A DNA stretch of 64,000 nucleotides from Daphnia pulex (GCF_021134715.1 NC_060023.1:2232001-2296000); one strand, 5' to 3'. Counted from the first letter of the stretch, positions 44,845 to 56,430 are shown. Notes: a model not told the origin generated them from the sequence alone. A program made the numbers and translations.

Positions 44845-44903
44845 GAGGGTCCAATCATTCGTTCAAGAACCGTCTGCTTCTCGAACAATGGATTGGACCT
44901 ACG
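44845..44903 (+). ncRNA. miRNA-like hairpin, copy 1 (candidate)
   Basis: GGGTCCAATCATTCGTTC pairs with GAACAATGGATTGGACCT around a 17-base loop, about 22 paired positions with few mismatches. The matching hairpin of copy 2 (59357-59415) keeps the stem. Size and loop would fit an animal pre-miRNA, but nothing shows that it is transcribed or processed. Confidence 0.25.
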
Positions 44904-45767
44904 TGGTCAGACCTATTGCCATGCCGGTCCGACAAAAAAACCCAACAAACAAAAACCCCGTGCAAAAAAACTTATCTAGCGACGGCTATCGCATTTTAAC
45001 ATTACGTACATACATTTTTACTTTGTTCTATGCTTATTCCACCCCGAAATCCTTTTCTTAAATTTTCTCGGTCACGACTTAGGAATCATTTGAGTGTTAT
45101 CATGTATGTTTAATGTATGTCCCCTGTCCCCATCACAAACTATGATGGAAATTATGATTCTTATATTTACGTTTGTTATTGAATTCTCAGGTTAGATAAC
45201 CGTAATAACAGTAAGCGTTTTTTAATCTCGTTCAGTGCAAATAAGTGCAAAAAAAGTAATCGTTCAATTAAATGGGCATAATAATTATTAAAGGGACTTG
45301 CTAGTTAAAACGCTATACAAGACACTTTAGTGTGAAAAGAAATCATCGGGGAAATGTGAAGACGGTCGACATGACATAGATTATTAACAATCGTTGCAAG
45401 AAGATTCAACGTGGAGATTACGTTGCCTATAAATGAAAAAAATCAGTGATTAAAAATAGGATGATATTTTACACAAGAAAAAAAAATTTGGTGGTTCTTG
45501 TATTATACAAATCAATGAATCAATAGAGAGAGACACGAGTGACGGTAACACACTCTTGTGTAAAATTAGGAGCAATGTAGGACGGCAGGACTCAACAATT
45601 AAAATTTTATAACCAAAACTCTATAAACTAAAAAATATAATTGGCGCAGAAATACAATGGTAGAAAGATTTCAGTGTCACGGTATCAGATCGATCCTTAT
45701 AAATTCAGTGAGCTTTCCGTATTTGCGTAATAATCTCCGGTGTAAAAGTATGGTGGAGGAACTTATG

Positions 45768-45967
45768 GTTGGAAAAGGCTATCTCGGCTGAAGCCAGTGG
45801 TCGCACCTGATCAGCGCTGCCTGGTGGACAATTGGGATAATTGAACCAATGACAAGCCAAAGAATTGAACCAAGAAAGTGCGACCAGCCCTGCAATTGGC
45901 TTGCCTTTGGCACTAAGCTCTTCCTCCTGTCCGAAAACTGGCTTCAGTCGAGATAGCCTTTTCCAAC
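45768..45967. repeat. 200-bp foldback with 30-bp arms, copy 1
   Basis: Arms 45768-45797 (GTTGGAAAAGGCTATCTCGG...) and 45938-45967 are reverse complements with one mismatch. Inner pairs TGGTCGCAC/GTGCGACCA and GCCAAAG/CTTTGGC extend the fold. The same structure sits at 60312-60511. Confidence 0.7.
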
Positions 45968-46079
45968 TTTATATTTTTTATATGGAAGTAGACGAGCATA
46001 GCAGATGAATGGGGTGAAGAAAAGAGGCGTATGTATGTATTTCGCTGCTACAAACGGCGCATCAAACTATAAAGCACAG

Positions 46080-46800
46080 TAGGGGAGAGTGGGGTCATGC
46101 TGGACACGTACCAGGTAGGACAAGCTCAATAACTGACGGTAGGGATGAGGAAAAAAAATATTGTGAAATGAAAAATTTCATAACAACTACAGGGTATAAG
46201 TTTAAGTAAAATCCTGCTAATAGTTTTGAGTTATAGCAATAATATAAAAATGGTGGTAAAATTTTTTTTTCTTCATTGCCATAGTTTTTTGTATAACTAA
46301 ACAACCTCTACGGTTAACAAAATTGTTATTGTTGAATAAAATACTTTATTCATTCTGTTTTCATGTTGTGTAAAAATTTTATTGTTACGGTTAATCGTTT
46401 AAGAATAACAATGATTTAGAAAAATGTTTTTTCTGTGGGAAATACTGATCATCTTTTTTGGGGCAATAATGGACTGTAAGAGCAGTAGGCTATAAAAATA
46501 TTCAACATTTTTTTTGTAAACAACCAAAATAATTTTGTACAAAAACACCATCTTTACTTTTATTTGTGATTCAATACTTAAAACTTTCTAAGCCCCTCCT
46601 CTTTTTACATTTTCAGCGCTGCGTTTTGTCCATTCCATCCCATAAATGCCAAATTTTGATAACATTATTTTTTTTTTCACATATTATATTACTTTAATGA
46701 CCAAAGTAACTTTTAAGAATTTCATTTTCAATAGTTTTGTAATAGCATTAGAGTTATAACCATGTCTTTTATCACCCCCCTCTGTCCAGTTTTCTCGGGA
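46080..46800. repeat. GGGGAGAGTGGGG-type interspersed repeat
   Basis: It begins GTAGGGGAGAGTGGGGTCAT and continues CTGGACACGTACCAGGTAGG, the same phrase pattern as at 16434. A similar phrase closes it near 46775 (CCCCTCTGTCCAGTTTTCTC). The duplication border lies inside its first 20 bp. Confidence 0.4.
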
Positions 46801-47645
46801 AGAGCCTCAAGCGTTTCGACTTTCCAATTGCTCCAGGCTTACATATGTAATCCCTTTACGGTGGGCGTAGCTATCTTAGCCATTGAAACCATAAAACAAA
46901 TTGTCAAAAGACCTTAGCATAAGTCCGAATACTACAATAAAATAAAAGCCTCGTAAATATTTCAGTCTCATTTCGGAAAAAAAATAAAACATGTAATATG
47001 CTTAAGCAGATAGTGAATCGCAATGATGATAAATTAAAATTTTGCAATCTTTACATGTTTCAAAATTCAAATAGTTTGAAACATTGTAGAAAAGCCCTTT
47101 CATTACAATACAGGCAAATCATAATTGGCAATGCTGAATATTTCTTCTGCAAACTTAAACAAACTCCAGATTATTTTTGAGAATGGTCGAGTATAGACTA
47201 TAAAGAGCTCAGGTCTTGACATGATCTGAAGGAGAGGGGGGTTTCCTTCATCCAGTTCATTGGCTTCATCAACTCCAACCCCCTTTGAAACCAATTCCAT
47301 CTAAATCTTTGAAACGAGTTACGCATTTCAATCAATAGGTTAATTGCATTGGCATAACAAGAGATAGTATCCCAATCCCTAGGTGATGAACCTAAAAACT
47401 AGCCCACACATATTTTTAATTTACATTTTGATAATCGATGGGGAGGAAATGCAATATAATTTGAGTAATGTAACTTACCAATTCTATGATGTAATGTAAA
47501 ACAGATCCGATTTTATTTTAAAAATCCCATTGGTCAGTTAACGATAGGGTTTAACAGGAAACATGAAAAAACGGAAGAAAAAAAACTTCAACTTCTTTTC
47601 TAGGGATTTCATCTCTTGTTTTATCTTTTTGTTTTGATTGCTTAG
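46801..47645. other. Unassigned stretch
   Basis: A minus-strand frame 47103-47300 (VSKGVGVDEANELDEGNPP) is unrecognised. Nothing else is supported. Confidence 0.3.
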
Positions 47646-47730
47646 GTAGGGGAGACTGGAGTATGCCGGGACACAGGGTCAACAGGGACAGTGAGGGGGG
47701 AAATAGAAAATATTAATTAATTCAAAATTT
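47646..47730. repeat. Another GGGGAGACTGG-type repeat start
   Basis: GTAGGGGAGACTGGAGTATG followed by CCGGGACACAGGGTCAACAG resembles the openings at 16433 and 46080. Confidence 0.4.
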
Positions 47731-48194
47731 TTAAAGTGTAACATGTAAAAACATGTTATCTAATTGGGGTTGAAGTTTGGTGTGTTTTTGTCAATAACTG
47801 TAGGAGTTATTGACAAAATTAAAAAAACGGCTTTTCGATGTAAACATTTTTTGCTGCCATAAAAGATATTACGGGAAAAATACAAAAAAAAATGCATAAT
47901 ATATTTACATGGAAAAAAACTTTGTTCATTTCTCTATGTATGTAGGCAGCTACCAAAATGATATATTTAGGTAACTACCCAAAAGTATAGTGCCTGGGCA
48001 GGGTAATAGGCAGTAACTAAACCACTTCCAGGCAACAAACTTTGGTAGCTACCGAACTACCCTTGGTCACTACCTGGTAGTTGTTTGGTTACTGTTTGTG
48101 CTGGCTGGGTGGTTACGTTAAAACAAGACAGGGAAAGGCAAAATCCCAGTCATTATTACAAACCAACATTTACAGTAACTCCATCACATTTCAG

Positions 48195-48460
48195 GTCTGG
48201 TTGGGAATAGTAATTTCGATTGTTTGCGTCATCGCCGTTTTGAATCTAACGCAGCGCTACTTGGAATTTCGATCTCAATTTAAGAGAAAATCACAAGAAA
48301 ATGCAAAGCAGTGGCTAGGCATTTAATACCTCTATGTGTTTGGCAACTTGATGTCCGGGTGGGCTACATCATTCTCTGATAACAAAATACAAGTCAATGA
48401 AAATGGAAAAGTTAATTCTTATAACAGGTGGCCCTTGCACATCGAAACAGTTCCAGAGTT
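48195..48460 (+). pseudogene. Ionotropic receptor (iGluR-like) fragment: TM1 and pore side
   Basis: After a TTTCAG acceptor at 48194 the frame reads VWLGIVISIVCVIAVLNLTQ RYLEF, like the first membrane segment of ionotropic glutamate-type receptors. It continues KRKSQENAKQWLG, meets TAA at 48324, then reads YLYVFGNLMSGWATSFSDN, like the pore-loop side, and RWPLHIETVPELPYLL. The ligand-binding lobes and later membrane segments are not found. It is most likely a broken member of the chemosensory IR expansion found in crustaceans. Confidence 0.5.
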
Positions 48461-49455
48461 ACCATATCTTCTTACTATTTGCTACCATTTATCTCTCCAT
48501 ACCTAAAACATTTTATGTTAAACTATTCCCTTCTGCACTAAAAAGTTATTAATAAGTGTTGCTGAATGTTTTCTACTTTCTGATGTAAGCGGAATGAAAA
48601 TTATATTTTCTTGATGAAATCCAAACAAAGAGTTTGATTACCAAGGAACTATCACATCATTGTTCAACTATATAGCAACATTCATAAATTGCTACATCAC
48701 TGTTGTCCCGATCTTAAAAAAAATATACTAGAAAGGATAGAAAAGATTAAATTTAACTGGTATAATAAGCTGTTTTTCATAGAAAATATATTGGACTCAG
48801 CACAATTGCATGTGACGACTGACGACGTCTTGTGTTCTCCAGGTTAATAGACTGCCCATGACTATTATGGAAATATGAAAAAAATTATTACAAAGCACAC
48901 ACTTAAAACATTTTCAAGTTCAAGTCAAGTTTCAAGTTTTTCATTCAAGTTCAAGTTTTTTTTTGTTTCCGCCGCCGATAAATCCTGTGTGTTTAACTTT
49001 TTAATATCAGAGTGGATATTTTGAAGGTTCTGGCCTTGGAAAGCACTTCCAAGGTATAAAATTTCCAGTTCAGGCCGTGGAAAGCAGAAACATGAGAGCC
49101 ATTGGGTAGGCTATCTAGCTCCTGAAGAATCCGAAGGCAGTTCTGACTGTGTTGACACATCCAGTTGCCTCAAATCTGTAGCAAACTGCAGTAGGCTAGT
49201 GAAGTTAGTAAGGGAAAGTCACCTGTTTGCAGTGGAGTTAGAAGAAAGATATCAACTGAAAAAAAAACTGAGTCTGGCTTTCAGACTAAACCTGATTCTT
49301 CTGCTGCCCCTTCAAAATCAATTGTACCACCAAGAAAACATGTTCAAATTTCATTTATTTACCTACTGAATGGAAAATCTATGGTAATGCATTTGATAGT
49401 TAATGTTTCATTTTCTGTAGCAATCCCTCTGATACATACATTTTTTCTTTTCAGA
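48461..49455. other. Intergenic stretch
   Basis: A (CAAGTTCAAGTT)n-like run lies at about 48913-48957. No gene is supported. Confidence 0.35.
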
Positions 49456-50545
49456 GCTCTCCTGCTGTTGGCATCCATTTTGGTACCACTCACACATGTG
49501 TCGCTGTATTCTAGAACGCCAAATTGAAATTTTTAAGCACGATCAGGGAAGTCGTACGACTCCTTCTTGCGTGGCTTTTTCTGACACTGATGAACGTCTC
49601 ATTGGAGATGTTGCGCTCAGTCAACTTGCCGTGAATCCAATAAACACCGTGTTTAATGGAAAAAGATTGATAGCACGGAAATATAACCATCCAGTAGTCC
49701 AAGCTGGCAAGAATAATTGGCCCTTTGAAGTTACCGGCGATAAGGAGATAGATCCAAAATTGTAGTGAAATACAAGAACAAAACTCAAACGTACTATCCA
49801 GAAGACATCGCTTCTATTATTCTTCGGAAGATTAAGGAGATTAATGAAGCTCATATAGGCAAGACCATTAATGAGGCTGTTATAGTGTCCCTACCTTCTT
49901 CGATGATGTTCAACGTGAAGCCAGAAAACAAGCTGGTTTATTAGCTGGCTTTAAATTTTTACGTGTCATCAATGAATCTACTGCTGCTGAAATTGCCTAT
50001 TGCTTGGATAGGAAGGTATCTTCGCTTTTCTTTAGTCTGCCACCATAAAAATTGTATTAATTAAAAATATTTATGTCACTGTAGTTTGGTGGTCTACGCA
50101 ATGTTTTGACCTTTCATCTTGGCGGCGGCACTTTCATTGTGTCTGTTTTGACAATCGAAAACGGTTCAGTAGAAGTAAAGTCTAGTGCTAGTGCTAGTTA
50201 ACGCTCACTTAGGAGGCGAGTGTTTTGATACTCGTTTAGTGAATCATTTCGCTTGAAAATTCAACAGGAAATACCGCAAGGATATTGACAACCACGCGCG
50301 ACTTCGCCTCCGATCAGCATCTCAAAGAGCTAAACACGTTCTTTCTGTATCAACTGAAGCTCAGATTCAGATTGATTCTCTGTTTGAGGGAATTGATTTC
50401 CGTTCTGGGTAAATTGCTTTGCGGTTGTTCTTTTTTACTTTGTCTGATTTTTAGCTTTTCTCAGTATATCCAGGGCAATTTTTGAAACACTAATTGAAGA
50501 CCTGCTTAGCCCGACCATTCGATTTGTCCTGACATATGTGAATTC
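49456..50545 (+). pseudogene. HSP70-family pseudogene retaining introns
   Basis: After a TTTTCAG acceptor the start reads [15 protein letters not shown] (ATPase phosphate loop; the usual D is H). It meets TAG and continues in another frame with [34 protein letters not shown] and WPFEVTGD. Further pieces are IGKTINEAVIVS, LAGFKFLRVINESTAAEIAY (exon end 50015), then from 50086 [20 protein letters not shown], where the second phosphate motif DLGGGTFDV has lost both aspartates. [24 protein letters not shown] and ISRAIFETLIEDLL follow. Introns at 50016-50085 and about 50420-50453 show it is a duplicated gene. Frameshifts, stops and altered ATPase residues rule out function. Confidence 0.85.
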
Positions 50546-50584
50546 GTGTGATGCGTTTATTCATTTTTTTTTCAATTTGTGTAG

Positions 50585-51640
50585 GTTAAAGAAAAAATTC
50601 AGAGAAGAAAGTACAAAAAGAACAATTAAGGAGAGAAAAAGAAGAGAAAAAGCTGCGGGAGCTGGCATTGACAAATATATAGTTTCAGAACACTGAAAAG
50701 GCACGTGATAATTCTAATTAAGTTTATTATCAATCGGAAAGATTGTTGCCACATCACGGACTACAAAACCAAAAAGAGCCTACAATCCCATTAATAGTTC
50801 GGCAGCGAACGACTCGTGAGGCGCAAAAAAAAAACACTAAATTGAATAAGGAAGAACAAAATACTGCTGAGAGTAAATTACTACAAGATGTCTTGGATGA
50901 TTCTGAACTCGGTTGTATTGAGTCATGTACGGAAGATAAAGCATCCACTCCAATGAAAGAAGATAGAAGAAAGAAATGGTCCAAAGAAGATAAGATGGTA
51001 ATAAAGAAACTATTTCATTTATTTGAATATATGTTTATTCATTTTTTTTTTCAATTTGTGTAGGTTAGAGAAAGAAAAAATTCAGAAAAGAAAGTACAAA
51101 AAGAAAAATTAAGGAGAGAAAAAGAAGAGAAAAAGCTGCGGGAGCTGGCATTGACAAATAGTTTCAGAACACTGAAAAGGCACGTGATAATTCTAATTAA
51201 GTTTATTATAAATCGGAAAGATTGTTGCCACATCACGGACTACAAAACCCAAAAGAGCCTACAATCCCATTAATATTTCGGCAGCGAACGACTCGTGAGG
51301 CGCAAAAAAAACACTAAATTGAATAAGGAAGAACAAAATGCTGCCGAGAGTCTATTACTACAAGATGTCTTGGATGATTCTGAACTCGGTTGTATTGAGT
51401 CATGTACGGAAGATAAAGCATCCAATCCAATGAAAGAAGATAGAGGAAAGAAATGGTCCAAAGAAGATAAGATGGTAATAAAGAAACTATTTCATTTATT
51501 TGAATATGTGTTCATTCATTTTTTTTTCAATTTGTGTAGATTAGAGAAAGAAAAAATTCAGAGAAGAAAGTACAAAAAGAACAATTAAGGAGAGAAAAAG
51601 CTGCGGGAGCTGGCATTGATAAATAGTTTCAGAACACTGA
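50585..51640 (+). repeat. Tandem exon repeat, period about 478 bp, 2.2 copies
   Basis: Units start at about 50585, 51064 and 51540 (GTTAGAGAAAGAAAAAATTC after TTTGTGTAG). Each full unit holds an exon starting after TTAATAG or TTAATAT at about 50797 and 51275 (RQRTTREAQKKNTKLNKEEQ ... KKWSKEDKM) with a GTAATA donor. A second exon follows in the same frame: VRERKNSEKKVQKEKLRREK then EEKKLRELALTNS. The product would be a highly charged helical protein. The acceptor in unit 2 reads TTAATATTTCGG rather than TTAATAGTTCGG, so that exon is probably skipped or dead. Host gene unknown. Confidence 0.6.
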
Positions 51641-51856
51641 AAACAAGAGATGGAACAATTTCTTAATTTGCGGAAAACGTGGAGGAGTGAATGCACGCTC
51701 TGTACGAGAGAGCTGTTCGTCACCGTGGTGCCAGCTGACAAGTGAGTGAGGGAAACGGAAAGGTCTAAACAGTAGATCAGAGAAGGCCGAGGTATCTCCC
51801 GCATCACGAGTGCTGCCATCTAGGATGCTGCCATCTAGGGTTGCATGGTCACACAT

Positions 51857-52256
51857 CAGTTTCTGTCCTTTAATTTTGGAAACTTTAGGTGGTTTTCTCC
51901 TTTCGATTTTACCATAGGGATCACCCTGGTAAAGTCTCTTTACATAGATATACTGAGATTGTTTGATGTATCTGTAGATTAAAGCACAGACTAAGATTAG
52001 AAAGAGGGCGATATCCTATACAGCAATAAGGATAATGCTCGTGACTCCCGGTGCGGCTCTGCGAACGGGCAAGAAGGGACTTTTTGGTGAATTTTTCCTT
52101 TATCCCTACTAATAGACCTCTCGCACCGTGCGGATAGCAGGATTCTTGTAGTCCGAAAACGCTGTCGGCAGCCATATTGAGAAAAACACACCCTTATTTT
52201 ACACAGGCTCTTATGGAAGTATTCAAAGTTTTTTTTTTTGTTAACTGGATAACAAC
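51857..52256 (-). mobile_element. Candidate solo LTR (copy 2 of 18829-19233)
   Basis: It is the reverse complement of the 18829-19233 block and diverges from it outside GTTGTTATCCAG and GGACAGAAACTG. No gypsy coding sequence is attached, as expected for a solo LTR. Differences include a 3-bp insertion and a diverged stretch around 52055-52080. Confidence 0.5.
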
Positions 52257-53814
52257 CAGGAGGTGGGAAATTTTCGCCTTTGCTCTAGTAGGCGATATTA
52301 ACCCTTCCTACGAAAATGAAACAAAGGAGAAATCGCGACAACACCGCGGGGTGGGATAGAAGGGGAGAAATGGGCAAAAATGACAAATCTCATTTTCAAT
52401 TTGAAATTCATTATATTAAATGAAACTCAAAAAATTTGAAAATCAATGTTGTCAATGTCAACAATGAGTCAAATCCAGTTCTGAAAGATAATCCACCCCT
52501 GATGCCTCAATTTCATCGGGTAATTCTTAATGGTTTCATTATAGTCTGTTTTCCACCTGTTGATGACAATTTTTCACCAGGTGACACGAGACATTCTTGA
52601 CGTACCATACTTCCCGTTTTATGATGACTGGGATAACTAATTACTCTTGGGTCTGCAGTGAACAGACATGAAAATTCCAAATGCTGACGTTTACTCCGTG
52701 AAGCCGTGTACGATCCTCGTTTATTTAGTTTAAACCAAATCATCTCCCTCACGTTTTCTAATTGTAAAAATACTAAAAAATGTCAACAAACCTGTTTTTC
52801 TTTTGGTGTTCAATGGCGTGAGTGATTTTGGGCGGTTCTCGTTTGCTGAAAGAGTGCCTTGAATTAACTCATATTCTGATGTTTCATATTTAATGCATTG
52901 GTGTCACGGTTAGGCGATTTTTTTTGCTGTTATTGTCAACTATTTACTGATTGTTCTTTTTTATTTCGGTTAGTTGAAGTCTGGCATTATTGGTACTAGG
53001 AAATCAGTTGGCTTGTGTATGAGGTAGGCTACTATAGTGGGTTGAGTTGTCAAATTGGCGATACTTGTAACCACTCAGGATTTTACTTTTTTTCTAGTTA
53101 GGTGTGCCTGCATCATTCTTGGTTGGGCAGATTCATTGTCAGGACCTTGGATATAGGTTTTTGCTTGCACTTTTCTTATAGGTGTGACATGCTTGGAGCA
53201 CTTGGAATCAATAGTCCTTGTGGATCAGCTCAACTGATGACTTGATCAGCAATTAATAAACAAATAAGGTAGTGTTAAACTTCATACTTTCTAAAAAAAA
53301 GTAAATAGTAATGGTAAAATGACTAAAATCTAACATAAAATGACTAAATCATCTTGAGCTCCACTAAACCCCTCATTTATTCTCTTTTCAGGCTAATCGC
53401 TGATCATTCAATAAAAAGTTGTGCGAAAAAGTAGACGTCGAGCTTATATTGGACTGTTTGAAAATGTAGTTAGTGGCACTCACCTCTTTGGTCTGTACAA
53501 CTAAATAATAACTACATTTCGATCTTTTCAGCCATCTTTTTCTTTTTACAAATATTCAGGTCTCGGGTGGGCATCTCATGCTCTGTCGGCTGCTGTGGCC
53601 ATAAACCGTCGCATAAAAGGACCTAGCCCAGCCTAGCCCAGCCCAGCCCAGTCCCCAATCCCTCACACTCCGATCTGGGGAATCTGACATTGAATGAGGA
53701 GTGTAAATAAAATAGGAGAAAGAAGAAAGAAAGAAAGCATTGGGAATTATTGACATGGAGGGCAAAATTTCTTTCGTGTAAAATATAAAGAAGCTGTATT
53801 TCCAGTTGCTGAAA
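52257..53814. other. Intergenic stretch with CCCAG microsatellite
   Basis: A short CCTAGCCCAG/CCCAG tandem tract lies at 53621-53652. A 79-codon minus frame at 52513-52752 is unrecognised. Nothing else is supported. Confidence 0.35.
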
Positions 53815-56430
53815 TCAGCTCAAAGACTCAAGTGGCCTAACGCGAGCACGGTTAAAAAGAAGCCTTTTGCTACGAGAAATTAAACGCGTAAATTCAGCCC
53901 ACAAGATAGGACTCTGAGGAATGGAATGCAGTGGAGGCGGCCACTGGGAAAGCTCAGCCAATGACTGTGTTTTGAAACCAGCTCGATCGTAAAGGGGACA
54001 GACGAAAAGAAAGTGTTCCACGGACTCTGACTGATCACCACAACGACAAGCAGGATCAGCAAGAAAGCCGAAGCGATATTGATGCGCATTCAAGGCGCAG
54101 TGACCAGTGATGATTTGCACCATCCAAGGTTTTAAGTCTAAAGCCCCAATTACATGTGCGGATGCCACATCAGGAAACAACAATTTAGTGAAAGTTGGCG
54201 CTGATGATAACCATTCCTTATCCCACTGAGAGCTTAGAGATTGAGTGATTTGAGACCTGGCTGTAGCCACCGAGTGAAAATTCGGAAAAGTTAGGCTCAC
54301 TGGCATTTGTCTGGCAAGCAAGACTGCTGCCTTGAATCCGTCGGACTCCGAGCGCCGGCTAGTGAACACTGTAGATAAAGATTGAATAGAAACAAGCAAT
54401 GAGAAGTTCTTGATTTCCATATCATGAAGCCTCCTGTTAGGGTAGGAAAAGAAAGGAGCTGTAGGAACAAAGAATTCAAAGATTTTGTCAGACGAAGAGC
54501 CAACGACCTCATGAGCAAAAAGTAAGACTGAGTTAAGAGCGTAAGCGCTAACTCTACGTAAAGAGCATTCTAGTGGAAGATGACCATAGCTTGAGAAAAC
54601 CAAACCGTAGACATTGAAACAGACCACACCGAAACTACAGTGCTTGACGTCGCGGAAAGCAACCACATAAAAACGGAGCACCCTGTCAAGAACAGGATAG
54701 AAAGAGACTATACCATCAGAGGAATGGCTATGCGACTAAGTTCAATATTCCAGAGAGGATGACAAGAGAGGTGGGGGTGCGTAATCAGCTTAGTTCTTGG
54801 AGAGCACACAAGCAAGGGTAGCCTTTTATTAATGACACGGCGAGAAGAAGGTGAAAACATTTTGGCATGAGACTGACATTTCTGTATCAACAGAGACTAA
54901 CTCAAAAGCCTTTGCCTCTACAGGTCGTAGATTGGAAAAAATTAGAAGGGGGAGCGTAGGTGCAGTTTTAAAAGCTCGTGTGGCGAGAAGCGCCACTAAG
55001 CGTTGGAAGGAGCGCAGTTTCTTAATCACACGATCTTAATCACACGAAGAGCCAACGACCTCATGAGCAAAAAGTAAGGCTGAGTTAAGAGCGTAAGCGC
55101 TAACTCTACGTAAAGAGCATTCTAGTGGAAGATGACCATAGCTTGAGAAAACCAAACCGTAGACATTGAAACAGACCACACCGAAACTACAGTGCTTGAC
55201 GTCGCGGAAAGCAACCACATATAAACGGAGCACCCTGTCAAGAACAGGATAGAAAGAGACTATACCATCAGAGGAATGGCTATGCGACTAAGTTCAATAT
55301 TCCAGAGAGGATGACTAGAGAGGTGGGGGTGCGTAATCAGCTTAGTTCTTGGAGAGCACACAAGCAAGGGTAGCCTTTTATTAATGACACGGCGAGAAGA
55401 AGGTGAAAACATTTTGGCATGAGACTGACATTTCTGTATCAACAGAGACTAACTCAAAAGCCTTTGCCTCTACAGGTCGTAGATTGGAAAAAATTAGAAG
55501 GGGGAGCGTAGGTGCAGTTTTAAAAGCTCGTGTGGCGAGAAGCGCCACTAAGCGTTGGAAGGAGCGCAGTTTCTTAATCACACTTTTCTTACGAAGAGCA
55601 GAAATCCAGATGCTACAGCCATATCAAAGAACTGGTTCAACCACTGTTTCGTAAAGAAAGAGAATCCTCTTTCTATCGACACCCTATGTCAGTCGCAAGC
55701 AATTTTTAACAGAGAACAGAGCCCTCTTCGCCGCAGCACATTTTTGAATTATATGTTGTTGCCAGTTTAACTGGGCATCAATAAAAAACCCTAGATAGGT
55801 TACAGTTTCCGAGAAAGGATCGAGACTCCATTTATGAGCACCTTAAATGAGGGTAGAGGGGCAAAGCGACGAGAGAATAAAATGAGAGAGCTTAACTCCT
55901 TCCAGCCACCCATTTATAGCGTCACAAGCTATTTGAAGGCGAGCAATTGCCACTGCCGGATCCAGGTGTGATGTTATGATTGCCTGCCAGATCATCAGCA
56001 TAAGCTATAAGCAAATAAAGAAAAGGAAAAACGATGCGCAGAATGTCATTGATCATAACGTTCCATAGGAACGGCGAAAGGACACCGCCTTGCGGGCATC
56101 CAACTTCCACTCTCTTTTCAAATGACGAACCATTATGAGATAGAATTGCACAGTGGTCGGCTAGGAAGCTGCTTATGATTTTTAAGAGGTATTAGGGGCA
56201 AGATCTTTTAGACAGAGCAGCAACAATGGCAAAAGTAGAATCGAAGGCACTCTTAATATCAAGGAAAGCGGCAGCAGAGAAATGTTTGATCGAAAAACCA
56301 TATTCAACAAAAGAAGTAAGTGAATGAGTAGCAGTTTCAGTAGATTTACCAGCCAGAAAACCATATTGCATTTAATTTCCATACGGCTGCTTTCCACTTG
56401 TTGCAAATTCTTTTTGTATTCTTTCATATT
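53815..56430 (-). mobile_element. LINE (non-LTR retrotransposon) remnant: RT and C-terminal region
   Basis: On the minus strand, going downstream: AAAFLDIKSAFDSTFAIVAA (RT first Asp motif, about 56285-56225), VGCPQGGVLSPFLWNVMIND (about 56105-56045) and AYADDLAGN (catalytic YADD, about 56005-55980). Further on are SLRRVSAYALNSALLFAHEV, perhaps an RNase H remnant, and a C-terminal region with CRCGDQ...VEHFLFVCPLYD (CxC...HxxxxC) and a stop at 53815. The layout fits an I/Jockey/LOA-type element. Stops and shifts interrupt the RT part, and the 5' portion with the endonuclease is absent. An internal tandem duplication lies at 54493-55584. Confidence 0.75.
54493..55584. repeat. 552-bp tandem duplication inside the LINE
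   Basis: Sequence from CGAAGAGCCAACGACC at 54493 recurs at 55045 almost unchanged, through CTTAATCACAC at 55032 and 55584. The junction has a 12-bp filler (GATCTTAATCAC). Near identity dates the duplication as very recent, or it is an assembly artefact. Confidence 0.85.

Larger units (their letters stand above)
42156..46097 (+). repeat. Segmental duplication, copy 1 (partner 56525-60641)
   Basis: Similarity begins at GGCACGTGCACTAGTTATCT and ends at GGGGAGAGTGGGGTCA in both copies. The copies are in direct orientation about 14.4 kb apart. Compared with copy 2, this copy has lost a segment of about 520 bp at 43947 (the last coding exons) and carries 279 bp (44013-44291) absent from copy 2. 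The extra 279 bp includes an exon-like MSKFKLNAKDARIKNG stretch from about 44117, with a stop after it. Inside the unit an older tandem duplication of about 175 bp is visible (TTTTGGGTGGGGTAT at 42503 and 42676). Confidence 0.9.
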
